From Symsagittifera roscoffensis (lineage: Eukaryota; Xenacoelomorpha; Acoela; Convolutidae), in assembly GCF_963678635.1 (NCBI RefSeq), contig NC_087069.1:54790928-54854927 (forward strand): 64,000 nt of DNA. The letters are read 5' to 3'. Shown in pieces: positions 9,566 to 19,901 of this stretch (within the stretch, counting starts at the first letter, position 1; the number at the start of each line of letters is the position of its first letter). Below the pieces are notes generated by a model that was not told the origin of the DNA, did not search any database, and saw nothing but the letters and a program-made list of their open reading frames with translations. Position numbers and translations under genes: made by a program.

Positions 9566-12100
9566 GTGTCGCATGAGGACTTAAGTAGGCACCAATGCGT
9601 GGACTGGTTAAAAGCCCACGAGACGCATTTCTCGAGGGCAAGAATGACGGAGACGGCTGATCTGACTGGGATTCCCATAGGATCGGTCATGGGACCGGTC
9701 AACTACAGACCTCTCAAGTTGCTGGGGAGTCTGGGACTCATAGTGGAGCCCCCTAAGCACCGAACTAGTTTAGCCAGAATCAGGTTGGCAACTCCCGCAC
9801 AATTGAGGGTAGTGGACAAGCTACTGGATCCAAAAGAAATGGAGCTGTCAGATGCCGCTTATGAGGGTGCGGGATTGGTAGAAGACCCGAGATATGGCAA
9901 ACCGTGCGGGAGTGCCCAATTGGCCAAGACCTTGGCAGTTTATGATAGAGCAGATCCAGCAGCCGCAAGGGTGATCATCGTGGCGGGATCGGACTTTGAT
10001 GGAACGTCTCCCAAGTTATTCTGGCCGAAAACCCTGGTATAATCGCTGCCAGGCGCGGAGTTGAATCAGATGTTGAACCTGGTGGTCGCGATAAAATCAG
10101 AGATGCATTGTGAGCCAGAGTTACTACTGTTCGCCGGGATGAACGACCACCTGCATGCGACTGGATTTCTTGAGCAACTCAAGAGTGATGAGCCTGCGCC
10201 AAAGAAAATCTGGGAGGCTATCCAGAAGTTATTTGCCGCGGTGAACGAGGTGCAGGAAAATGTCACTTCCCGATTTGGACCTAAGACAAGAGTGGTTCTC
10301 ACGACATCCCCCCGTGTACGCGAGCATGCCTCCTGCTCTGCAGTTCGTATACGCTATTTTGGTCTTAATAGCCGAGAGGAACGCATGGCGGATCCTGATG
10401 GCAGCTCCCAATCGAGAGTTGGAACCTACGAACTTGAGACATCGCAAGTCAGAACTGGCGGCGGCATGGACGGACCTGTCCCACGCGTTGAGAGGATTCT
10501 ATGGATTAGCAGTTATCCTCATTGTACTGGATGAGGTCCTCTTGCTAGAGGTCTCAAATTTCGCCAGACAACTCAAGCTCAGTTTGACAATAGGAATGAC
10601 CACCCAATAATAAGTCACTTGACTGCCAGCCTGTGGTTCCGGGGCATGGACTTGACCATCACGAGCTCTACCAGCAGGTCAAGGGGACCAAGTAACGAGA
10701 GAAAGAATCTGGCTGCGATTGAGAAACAACTGGAGTCAATGGTATACCGACTAACACAAGAGAGAGGCAGGTGGCCGTTCCTGACACCAAGGCTGGAAAA
10801 TGCCACGGACAAGACAAGGGAGAACGCCCCACCTCTTGTGAAGCAGATCTGGAGATTTCTTGAGGAGCAGCTGGAGGTGGCCGAGAGTAGGGAGATGACG
10901 GTGGCCAGGTTCGTCACAGCTGCAAACGAGGTCACCATCGGGGGGTTATGGAGGGAGCACACAAAGGGCGCGCTAAGGATGACAAAGGATCATGATATCC
11001 TGAAATTCTTGAGTCCTTGTTGGGAAAATGAATTTATGGCTGGAGTGTTTAGTGCAAAAGAGACCATTTTCGGGGCCTTTGTGCAAGAACTATTGAGCAT
11101 GCCTACAAGCCTTTTGCTGGCCCTGCACCTGGTTTACCCGAGATATCTGTTTAACATGGGTCCAGCGTTTATGTTCAGTCGGGGTGTAGAGACACTGCGG
11201 ATCGATGGGTATCTGGCACTGGTTCTCCTGACCCATGATGAGCTGATGTCATTTCATCGGTTGATGAAATATGGGGAGCCCCTGTCAATGGGGAAGACTC
11301 ACTCGAGCATAGATACCTACTCGTACAAATGTGCTGCGGGACTAAAGACGCTGCTGGTGGAATATCTCCTGATGCAGAATTGGCATATGACCGGCGATGA
11401 GAAGAACCCGAAAACAAGAGATGAGTGGAAGGAGGTGAATGGTGGCATACCTCTACTGACAGACCTGTGCCTGGCGATGAGATCTGATCCAGTGGCAATA
11501 ATCCGGGGTCTGGAGGAGGTCGTAACTTGTATTTAGGGACCAACTGTCACGTACGCATTTCCAGATCCTCTAGTGGTGGCGTACCGCAACTCTGTGGTAT
11601 ACTTAAGCTTGATAATGGTGTTGGATGGGACAGCGCTCAACTGGTGTCGACAAGAGGTGCTGAGGGCACAAATGAGTAACACGGTGCTCTTTGGGAAGAT
11701 GAAGGATCCCGAGTTGATGGTGTTTAACTTCCGGGGGCAACTACAATGCAGGATGGGGGGAACGTGTGTTGAAGGCCCCATTCAGACTTATCCCAAGTTC
11801 TGGAACCTGAATCCCCTAACAGCGAGTGGACAAGAGATCTTGAGAATTCCCGCATGGAAGAAGAGTTTCGAGTTGGTGAAAAGGGAGCTAGAGGGGATAA
11901 TGGAGAAGGATATCTTGCCAGCAAGCATTCCTGAGTTCCCAACAGTCAGGAGAATGACCCTGGGAATGAAAAATCCCTGGTGGTCCCATCCCTGTTCGCG
12001 AGAGCTGCGGCATAGAGGCAGCAAAGAGAATTCACCGATGGCTGGGACCCCCTGTTCATCGGGTATACCGCAGTGGTCTATTTCCACACCTGTGATATAA
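9566..12100 (+). pseudogene. Unrecognised large cargo protein 1, copy P
   Basis: Frames 9566-10042, 10061-10534, 10619-11536 and 11573-12100 lie in one reading frame (about 845 codons) interrupted by stops at about 10040, 10532 and 11534, with a local shift near 10300-10610. It aligns with copy M over its whole length, for example FAGMNDHLHATGFL against FAVINDHLHSRGFL and GGIPLLTDLCLAMRSDP against MPLLTDLSLAMRTEP. I recognise no domain with confidence. The first 250 codons contain VIIVAGSDFDGTS and AGMNDHL, spaced like SGNH blocks I and III, so a second, degenerate hydrolase fold is possible. No signal peptide or clear membrane segments are seen, which argues against a typical envelope protein. 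Confidence 0.6.
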
Positions 12101-12143
12101 AATAAACTCATGGACGACTCAAGCGAAGAAGACGAGAGGCTCG

Positions 12144-14030
12144 ATGCCTCCAAAGCTCGAGGTGCGAGAGATCTTGAGAACGCTTGATCGGGCGGGTTTG
12201 GAAAACATGTTACCGGTGTGGGACGATGGCAGAATGATTTTAGAAGAAGGGCAGATCGCACTAAAGGACGAGATGAAGTTTGCCACGAGAAAATACCGAG
12301 CGCCTTACGGATTAGAACAGGTGGAGATGAGACAGGAAGGGAAGGAGCTGGATGCGGCAGGCCCGTTGTGTAAGGCTCTGACGGAATACAAAAAATCAGA
12401 CCCAGCGACACCATCACCCCTGTCATTGGGCACCCTTGGAGACAAGAGAAGCGGCCCCGTAGAAGACCGATTTATTAGGATACTTGAGAGGAGGAGAGCC
12501 GAGTCAGAAGAAGAAAGCATGGATGAAACTCTCAGTGAGGCAGGAGAGGAGATGGAAGTGGGAAACACGCCGGAACCAAAACAAGCGGAAGAGGGTTTCA
12601 CCGCCCATGAACTGTTGAAAGATCTGAGCGGAGACGATTGGGCAGACACTGCCACACCACCTCTGACCTCATCTCCTCGTAAGAACCTGGAGTTACCACT
12701 GACGAGCGAGACTTCCAACATGGGAATGATACTCTTGAGTGCGAAAGAAAGTGAAAACAATACCTTCGAAGGGAACAAGGCCGTGTTCCTAAGGATTCTG
12801 GACGAGAAGGCTTGGCAGGAGTTCTTGAGGGAGTTTAACCGAGATGCGAATAGCGAGACCACATTAGACAACTTCAAAGAAGAGCTGTGGATTACGGTGG
12901 TGAAGTTCGGGGAACCTGTCCTGATGGCAAATGGGCTGGATGAAAAAGCAAGAAAAGAGCTGTTGAGCAAGATGGTCGAGTTGAGAGGGACACAACCGAA
13001 GACCAGAGATGATGAATGTACAGACAGCTCTACTCTGGAACAAAAAATTGTCGATAAAATAGTTGAGGGTGTAAGGAGGGATAACATTGAAACTAGTAAT
13101 ATAATTAAAAGTACTAATATCCTTAAGTCTCGAGCAGGGGGGAGGTAAGAGTTGGAAGGATTGGATGGAGACAAGGAGGTCGAATCAGTGATGATAACGG
13201 TGACGCCCCCAAGTAGAGACGTGAGGTCTCGCAAGAGAAAGAGAGAGGTAGAAGGGTTGGGTAGTCCTTCGGCGGACGCAGTCTCAGAGAAAAACCTGAG
13301 AGAGACGGCTCCCATGGTTCTGGCACGGTGGAAGACAGCAGCCTACAAGAGTAGCTCCGAACCAAGGAAGTTGCTCGAGGTAGAAAAAGAGATGGAGGTT
13401 TCCACCAGTTTGGTAACAGAAGAAGACTTCAGACCCCAGAAGACGAATACGAAGAGGGGTTCGACGAGTGGACAGATATGTGAGGTGGATGTCGGCAAGG
13501 ATTGGATCTCAAGTGGACACCAGGCCACCGGGAAGCAAGTAACTAGTGATCCTATCGAGAAGAACAGAACGAGGAATACCTCCCGGCCGTGGTGGGTGGC
13601 TCTGGAGACATTGAAGGAGCTAGAAGACTGCCTAAAGAAACTCGATAGTGGAGTGTCGCGCAAGCGACGCAATTGGGTTACCCAGCAGAAGGCTGATATT
13701 AACAAGTTAGAAGTGGGGAGCCAACTGAAAAGAACTTGGCAGAACTTATTGCGGGATCATTTTGAGGAAGCGATGAGGACACCCTCATCGGCGTTGCCGT
13801 TGATGGCGAATCCCTTCGTTAGAACAGCGTGACAGCTGATGTTTGCATGGAGCCTGGTGGGAATAGAATTCGAGACGTTGACCTCACGTGACAAGTTTAA
13901 ACTGGGTAGCAAGAACCTGGAAGTTTATCAAATGCTAATGTAACACGTCGCCAGGGACAATTCAGTCTTGAGTCTGGCAAGGAGGAAAGATGCTACATGT
14001 TTCCTTAGATGGATAATATCGTTTCTGGAG
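12144..14030 (+). pseudogene. Large cargo protein 2, N-terminal part, copy P
   Basis: One frame runs from 12144 through in-frame stops at 13146, 13830 and about 13940 to about 14030. The N-terminal 90 codons contain GYEEI-like YRAPYGLEQVEM, matched in M. An acidic disordered stretch follows, then a helical patch (FLRILDEKAWQEFLREFNRD) also matched in M. A third conserved patch, HFEEAMRTPSSALPLMANPF, lies near 13760-13815. No known family. The first stop, AGGTAAGAG, resembles a splice donor but the frame simply continues after it. Confidence 0.55.
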
Positions 14031-17000
14031 TAATGGGGATAGCGTACAACCCCTTCTTCTTCTTAGGATCGGAGGCCGGAGGCGCTCACAGGAACCACGA
14101 AGGAGCGGAGCTACTGAAGTTTTGGACGGACAAGATAATAAAGATAGACACAGTGGAGAGAGAGAGACCAAGCTTGGGCATGATTCTCGAGAAAACACCA
14201 GAGGTGATAAGCGTGCCGCGCTCAAGTAAAAGAGTAGAATTGAAAATGGGCAACGGGAACGGCATGTTGGTCACGAATTTGGGAGTGGTGTGGAAATTGC
14301 TGAGACCCTCCTGGTGTCCGCATCCCCACGCGAGCCTGATCGAGGAAGTCACAGAGCGAGTGAGGTTAGCACCAACGGAGGACGCGGATCTAGCAACATT
14401 GAGTATAGTGCACAAGTTGATCTTGCCTCAGGTGAAGGAGTCAGGCGGAGCGACGAACAAACTAGGGTTGGCGAAGAAGATGGAGCCGGGCAGTTGTCAT
14501 GATTCGACGTGTGGAAGTGGCGAGCACTGTGATGGACGGTCATGCGTTAGGGTACAATCCTTCCAAAAAGAAGATCTAGTCACTTGGTTTGAAGATATCA
14601 CAGAGAGGGCGAAGATTGAAGTACACATAGAGGCTGAGTGTTACGCGAGTACCACTGTGAATATAGCATCAGCTCTGGGTTTCTTCTCAAGGATGTGCCG
14701 TCTGCAGTCACTGGAGAGGCTAGAGTCTGAACACCATTTGGTGACCGCGTTGAATGTGGAGTCATGCCCCGGGGTGTTGAAGGTAACCCAGAAACACATT
14801 AAAAGCTGGAAGGTCGGACTTGAGGTGTAAATGGGATTTCCTATGAGTGAAGCCTATGGTCTACCTCTAAATGCGAAGTCCCTAGTGGGGTCACTGATGG
14901 CCAACCTGCGGCAACCACTACCCATTGCACTTGGCGATGGTGGAGGTATCCAGCCAAAGGGTATTGATAGGCAAAGCCTTCTCGGTGCCCAAGTGAGTAA
15001 GATTGGCTCGGATGTCGCATCACTCTCACATGTTGTTGAGAAAAAAAAGAGGAACAGTGCCGAGAGAGCAGAGGGATGACTTGAGCGAAATCTGGGGGGA
15101 AGAACTTTTGAGTTTGGAAAGTGAAAACACAAATGACCACGAGAGACAAAACGTGATTGGGAAACCGGTGGGTGGTGCTCCAAACATGGAGAAGAACGAT
15201 ACGATACACGAGAACATGATGGAACTTGAACCTCTCCTAGAAGCCTCGGAAGAGCGCAACCGTAGGAGTATTGACATCACACATGGGGAATGTCCATGCC
15301 AATGTTTGCTACAAACGGTGTGGTATCCGGATCACGCAAACCTCTGCCTGGTGTGGGATGTGGAAAAAATTCGGTCGATAGGACTACCGGAGCACAGGCA
15401 AAAGGTGACGCTCTTGGTGGTGAGCACGTTGCTGGCTCTACGATGGATTGAAGAAAATGTAACGAAGTATCGGGAATCGAAGACGACAACGGCGGAGTCG
15501 ATATACGCGATAGATTACAGCAGGAGAATGGAGTTGTTTGAGACTGCATGCAAGGTATTTGCCATACCAATGGAAGTCAGACATGTATGGAGCCGCTTAA
15601 GGTTCTTTCCTTGGTTTCGAGCGACGTCGACGTCCTGGTTATACATGGTAACGAAGGATCATATGGGAGTGGAGAGCACACCTGCGATGGACGATCATGC
15701 GTCAGGATACTGTCATTTCAGAAAGAAGATCTGGTCACTTGGTTTGAAGACATCACGGAGAGGGAGAAGAGTGAAGTGCAGATAGTGGCGGAATGTTACG
15801 CGAGAACCACGGTGAACATAGCAACAGCTCTCGGATTCTTTTCGAGGATGTGCAGCTTGCAATCACTGGAGAGGCTAGAGTCTGAACACCATTTGGTGAC
15901 TGCGTTGAGCGTGGAATCATGGCCTGGAGTGTTGCAGGTGACTCAAAAGCACATCCGGAGCTGGAAGGTCGGTCTCGAGGCGGAAATTGGATTTCCCATG
16001 AGCGAAGCCTATGGTCTGCCATTAAATGCGAAATCCCTAATAGGGTCAGTGATGGCCAACTTGTGTGGAAGCCACTACCCACTGCACATGGCGATGGTGG
16101 AGGTATCCAGCCAGAGAATATTAGTGGAAAAAGCCTTCTCAGTGCCCAAGTGCGTAAGGTTTTGCTCGGATGTCGCATCACTCGCACAAATTGTTGAGAA
16201 AAATCCGAGGGACAGTGCCAAAAGAAATGAGAGATGACATGGGTGAAATCTGGGGGGAAGAGCTTTTGAAGTTGGAAAGTGAGAACACAAGCTACCACGA
16301 GAGACAAAACGTGATCGGAAAACCTGTGGGGGGTGCTCCAAACCTGGAGGAGAACGATACTACGCACGGAAAAATGATGGAGCTTGAGCCTCTCTTGGAA
16401 GCCTCGGGAGAGCGCAACCTCAGGAGCATTGAGATCACCCATGGAGAATGCCCATGCCACTGTCTGGCACAAACGGTGTGGTATCCAGATCACGCGAACC
16501 TTTGCCTGGTATGGGATGTGGAAGAAACTCGGTCAATAGGATTACCGGATCACCGGCAAAAGGTGACGCTCTTGGTGGTGAGTACGATGCTGGCTCTAAG
16601 ATGGATTGAAGAGAATGTAACGAAGTATCGGGAAACAAAGACGCCAACGGCTCAGTCGATATACGCGATAGATTACAGCAGAAGACTCGAGTTGTTTGAT
16701 ATGCATGCAAAGTATTCGCCATACCAATGGAAGACAGGCACGTGTGGAGCCGCATAGGATTCTTTCCGAGGTTTCGAGCGACGTTGACATCTTGGTTATA
16801 CATGGTGACGAAAGATCACATGAAGAAAAACCAAAAGAAATATCGACAATTCCTGGTCGAGATAGGACCGGAAACCTTCATGAGACCTCTGCTGACCCAT
16901 CGAAATGCGATCACGACGGGATGGAAAAGAGTCGGAATGGTGTCAAAAGATAATACTAAGGCGAGAGAATCGATACTGGAAGAAGACTTAGCGAAGAACG

Positions 17001-17233
17001 TGAGCCTGAGTCTGCACAATTCCTTCTTTTTGAATCGGGAGTCGAGAGTGAAGGGTTTGCCCAATCAGGCAAAGAGGTTGCAGGAGCAGAGGGAATGGAT
17101 GCGGTCTCATGAACAGCTGAAGGCTTGGGAGGAGATCGTGATTAGCTCCGATGATGAGGAGGCACTGTTGAAACAGATTGCGGTGTCAGATGCGTCTTGG
17201 CCTAGTACCTCGAAGGTGAATCACGCGAGATGA
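14009..17233 (+). pseudogene. Large cargo protein 2, C-terminal part with internal duplication, copy P
   Basis: Starts with GVMGIAYNPFFFL (M: VIGIAYNPFLKED) and continues through LLRPSWCPHPHASLI (M: LIRPSWCPSPTADSI), a Cys-rich CHDSTCGSGEHCDGRSC segment, ALGFFSRMCRLQSLERLES (M: ALGFYSMFGSLQSLLNLEQ), a CPCQCLLQTVWYPDHANL motif and FFPWFRATSTSWLYMVTKDH. The part from 14510 to about 15664 is repeated at 15665 to about 16805. The frame finally closes at 17231-17233, 40 bases before a polypurine tract, so this is the last gene of the element. No recognised domain. The clustered Cys/His could bind metal; that is inference only. Confidence 0.6.
14510..16805 (+). repeat. Tandem duplication of about 1.15 kb within the last cargo gene of copy P
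   Basis: The stretch beginning GGAAGTGGCGAGCACTGTGA at about 14513 recurs from about 15668, an offset of about 1155. Two diverged coding copies result, each with the CDGRSCVR, SLERLESEHHLVTAL and TVWYPDHANL motifs. The 5' copy ends in TKDHMG and joins the second copy at its Cys-rich start. Copy M and the A and B units have only one copy of this segment. Confidence 0.85.
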
Positions 17234-17272
17234 GCAGGTGGCTCAATGGGAAATTCTAGAGTCTTGAGTCTT

Positions 17273-17290
17273 GAGAGGGAAGGAAAGGGG
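17273..17290 (+). other. Polypurine tract of copy P
   Basis: An unbroken purine run, GAGAGGGAAGGAAAGGGG, sits 40 bases after the last stop codon and 8 bases before the TG that opens the LTR, where plus-strand priming is expected. Confidence 0.65.
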
Positions 17291-17857
17291 CTCGAGGGTG
17301 AACTGGGATGAAATCTGGGTTCACGAAAACGAAATTTTAACAAATGAGATATTGTTAACAATATGCTATATCTATTATATAAATCAAATTGCTGCATGAC
17401 AATTTCCTGATTGAATAGGACAAAAGAAAATTTAGATTATTAGCTTAAAAAGCCAAAATTCAAAAGTGCAGGTGTGTGCAGATTTTGATTGCTGTTTAGC
17501 GATAGTGTGAAAATTTTATATGGTCGTGAATTTTGGGTTGTAGATAAACTTAAGTCTGCTGCAAACTTCTGTAAATGACCACTGGTACTGTATCTTGAGC
17601 AACACTCGGAATTCTGGGGATTCACTGGCAGACGGCAACACGTGATGAGGACATCGATCTTGAGTGTAGGGAGCATGTGCCAGTCGGTCATATTTGGAAG
17701 TTTGACCTTGAGCAGTGTGGAGAGAAACATGATTTTGGAGTCAAACTAATTTTTTCAAATTTTCGAATTGCACATGTCATGCACAACTTTCTCGCGACAA
17801 CTGAAAATATTAGAAATAGAATCAGAACGATCGAATAACAATTGCGGGAAAAAGGCA

Positions 17858-17864
17858 TATAAAA
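17858..17864 (+). promoter_or_regulatory. LTR TATA box, copy P
   Basis: TATAAAA in GGCATATAAAAACAGCGGG, about 560 bases into the LTR and about 425 bases before the polyadenylation signal. This predicts an R region starting near 17885. Confidence 0.6.
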
Positions 17865-17870
17865 ACAGCG

Positions 17871-17893
17871 GGAAATTGCTATTCGCAATTTCC
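17871..17893 (+). other. Perfect hairpin at the expected start of R, copy P LTR
   Basis: GGAAATTGC and GCAATTTCC form a 9-base-pair perfect stem around the loop TATTC. It begins 7 bases after the TATA box and spans the predicted transcription start. Confidence 0.6.
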
Positions 17894-18283
17894 GAGATCC
17901 TAGTAAAACACGAGAGTAGAGCTGTCCTATCTTGATATAGGAGACAGAGTAACCACGAGAGTGAATCGAAATCCAACTGAACCAGAGTGAACCTTCAGTG
18001 GAAGGGTAACAACTGAAGTCTCCCAATGGTTCAGTCCCCAAAACTATACTCTCAACTAAAAAACTCATTTCCTTTGATTGGGACTCATTGATAGCAAACT
18101 TCTCAAGTTATATCCAATTATATTTATGCTAGAGTTTCAAGTTAATTTAATTATTTCAATCCTCAAGTGTGCTTATATGTGAGTATTCAATTTAATTTTC
18201 CCGAGTGTATTTTATGATTGTTATGTTGAGATAAGGTGAGTTTTAGGTTGATCCATCTGAAATGGATCAAAGTTCAACTGTCT

Positions 18284-18289
18284 AATAAA
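18284..18289 (+). terminator. LTR polyadenylation signal, copy P
   Basis: AATAAA in GTCTAATAAAAAGTAACC, downstream of the LTR TATA box and about 280 bases before the LTR end. Confidence 0.55.
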
Positions 18290-18569
18290 AAGTAACCTTA
18301 CGGACTGTTCCGACCCTGTTTTTAACGGCCTTTGCGTGTTTTGGGTATTTTGAGACCTAAGTATGGGGACGTTCTTATTTTCTTGGGTAATTTGGTAGTG
18401 GCCTTTAAGCTGTAACGGGTTTTAGTCTCATGTCGCAAGTGAACCGAATTGGCTCCGACTGTTTTGAGGTAGAAAAACACAAGAGATAGTGTCCCTGACT
18501 CTTGAGCCAATGGTTATAGGGCCTATTTCTCTTAAGCCTCATATGTGACCGAAGTAGGCGACTGTTACA

Positions 18570-19500
18570 TTTGGCTGCCGGGAGAACTGCTTGAAAAACT
18601 GGTTATCACCCATTTTCACGTTAGTGACCTTGCATAACGAACTTCTTAGTTATTTGTCATTTTGCAAAAAACAAGGGCTCGTACGCAAAAAAATATAGGA
18701 GTTTTGGCATGCTAAAGCAATTTTTCAGGAGGTAAAAACCATACTGGGCGTCTAGTTTTTCAATGACATCCTATATTTTTTCAAGCTCTTTAATTTTTTC
18801 CTCAAGCAATTATTTACGGCAAAGTTCGCCCATTGGAGATCCTAAAATGAGGAGTTCTTTTTTGTTTTAATTTTTATTTCGGTGCAAATTTTTCGAAATT
18901 GTGTTTAAATTGAATTTTACTGTGTTTTAGTAGTCGGTCCCAATAAAACAGAATTCGCCTTTCTCAGTGTTCAAGCTCAAGCCGTAAATTTGTTCCAATT
19001 TCAGAATGTTTTTAAGGTACCGGAGTACTACCTTATAGTCGTCGGCTAAATTTCCGTCATCTAAATACCAAATGTTAATTTTCGACTCCAATTGTATGAC
19101 TAGTGTATGAATTGCTTCTGCAAAAAAGGTGGGGCTTCAGGATCACCTTGCTGAGTTCCGTCTTCTGACCTTATGACAGAGATTCCGTAAAAAAAGTATA
19201 TAGGATTACCATACGCGCAATGGGTGTAATTATACAATTCGGAACGATTTGAATAAATATGATACAGCATTGTTTATCTCGTTAGAGAGTTAAAGGCATT
19301 CTTAAAATCTAGTTTTAAAAGAACAGTGCATTTTGGATTGTCGTCGCGTTCAATAAGGTTTCGAAACGAGTGTGCAGCTATTTCTGCTCCTCGTTTGGTA
19401 CCGCATCCTACCTGTACATTTCCGAAAAAAATTTTGTCGCTCGGAGAGGGCCTTGCTTCCAGCGCATTTAGACGCAATATGTCTCAGCGTGTTGCCTATG
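18570..19500 (-). pseudogene. Non-LTR-type reverse transcriptase remnant interrupted by the copy P LTR
   Basis: Minus-strand frames give, in order, IGNTLRHIASKCA, GCGTKRGAEIAAHSFRNLIE, LLKLDFKNAFNSL (first catalytic Asp), SEDGTQQGDPEAPP, WYLDDGNLADDYK (YxDD box, about 19030-19065), GLSLNTEKGEFCF, LDAQYGFYLLKNCFSMPKLL and LRTSPCFLQND. This is the usual order of a widespread metazoan reverse transcriptase family with a WYLDDG box. Stops and at least three frameshifts show it is old. Coding similarity runs right up to 18570, where the copy P LTR begins, and ends at 19500, where the A unit begins. Confidence 0.85.
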
Positions 19501-19502
19501 TG

Positions 19503-19893
19503 TCAACTGCTTGTGTTGTTTCTCTAGGGTTTTCACGCAATCCAGACCTCCACAAATGAGACCTTCCAGTCCACATACTTCTGCCAGCTAGCTACCAGGT
19601 TTAACCCAGTCCTCTGGTCCCCAGTCGGGCAACTCTGTTGCTCTTAGAGGCTGTCGTCATCACATTATACATGCTATCAAGATCACGCAGGTTACAGTCT
19701 GAATTTAGTTCCCTCTGTACATCTTGTGTTGCCTGTAGTATCGAATCAGCGGTGGGACTAGGACACCACGATGGTCTTATCAGTTCCCACACTACCATCA
19801 AGCTCGTTCTCAGTAATTCATCTGAGAATCTCAATCCAAAATCCACTCGTTTTTCGGATTCTGGCACTGAAGGTGCAGCTACCTTTTCTTCCA
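19503..19893 (-). pseudogene. Fragment of large cargo protein 2 (unit A edge)
   Basis: Encodes SVPESEKRVDFGLRFSDELL and WELIRPSWCPSPTADSI, as at 24683-24975 and 29962-30255. It is cut at 19893, where non-coding GATGTTACAAATTGG sequence takes over, and at 19503, where the foreign reverse transcriptase begins. Confidence 0.7.
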
Positions 19894-19901
19894 AGCCAAT
19901 T

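Larger units (their letters stand above)
1..18569 (+). mobile_element. Copy P: giant Ty3/gypsy-type retroelement with long 3' cargo, 5' end outside window
   Basis: Seen on the plus strand in order: leader minisatellite, gag with zinc knuckle, RNase H tail, integrase with HHCC and DD35E motifs, macro domain, coiled coil, SGNH hydrolase, two long unknown proteins, polypurine tract and a TG...CA LTR of about 1.27 kb. Every gene is broken by stops, frameshifts or deletions, so this is a fossil. The gene order matches copy M on the other strand. The 5' LTR is not in the window. Ordinary Ty3/gypsy internal regions are about 4-7 kb; this one exceeds 17 kb. The size is comparable with known giant LTR elements such as plant Ogre or planarian Burro, but I claim no relationship to them. 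Confidence 0.85.
17299..18569 (+). repeat. 3' LTR of copy P
   Basis: About 1271 bases running from TGAACTGGG to GACTGTTACA, with TG...CA ends. Inside, in the right order, are a TATA box (17858), a hairpin at the expected transcription start (17871-17893), a further GATCCAT hairpin (18250-18268) and an AATAAA signal (18284). The right end is fixed well: from 18570 the sequence is coding DNA of an unrelated reverse transcriptase on the other strand. The left end rests on the polypurine tract alone, and no second copy is in the window. Confidence 0.7.

Noticed and set aside
13140-13155. Splice donor AGGTAAGAG at the stop of the first part of large protein 2, suggesting an intron
   Set aside because: The same frame resumes immediately after the stop with sequence of the same composition, and no matching acceptor with loss of frame is seen. 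A simple nonsense mutation is enough.
9566-17233. Cargo as an envelope (retrovirus-like) gene
   Set aside because: No signal peptide, furin-type site, fusion peptide or membrane anchor could be found in either copy, and the length and composition do not fit.
18570-18590. TTTGGCTGCCGGGAGAAC right after the P LTR looks like a primer-binding site, which would make this a 5' LTR of a second element
   Set aside because: The same bases are minus-strand coding sequence of the reverse transcriptase remnant, whose conserved motifs continue for 900 bases. No leader or gag follows.
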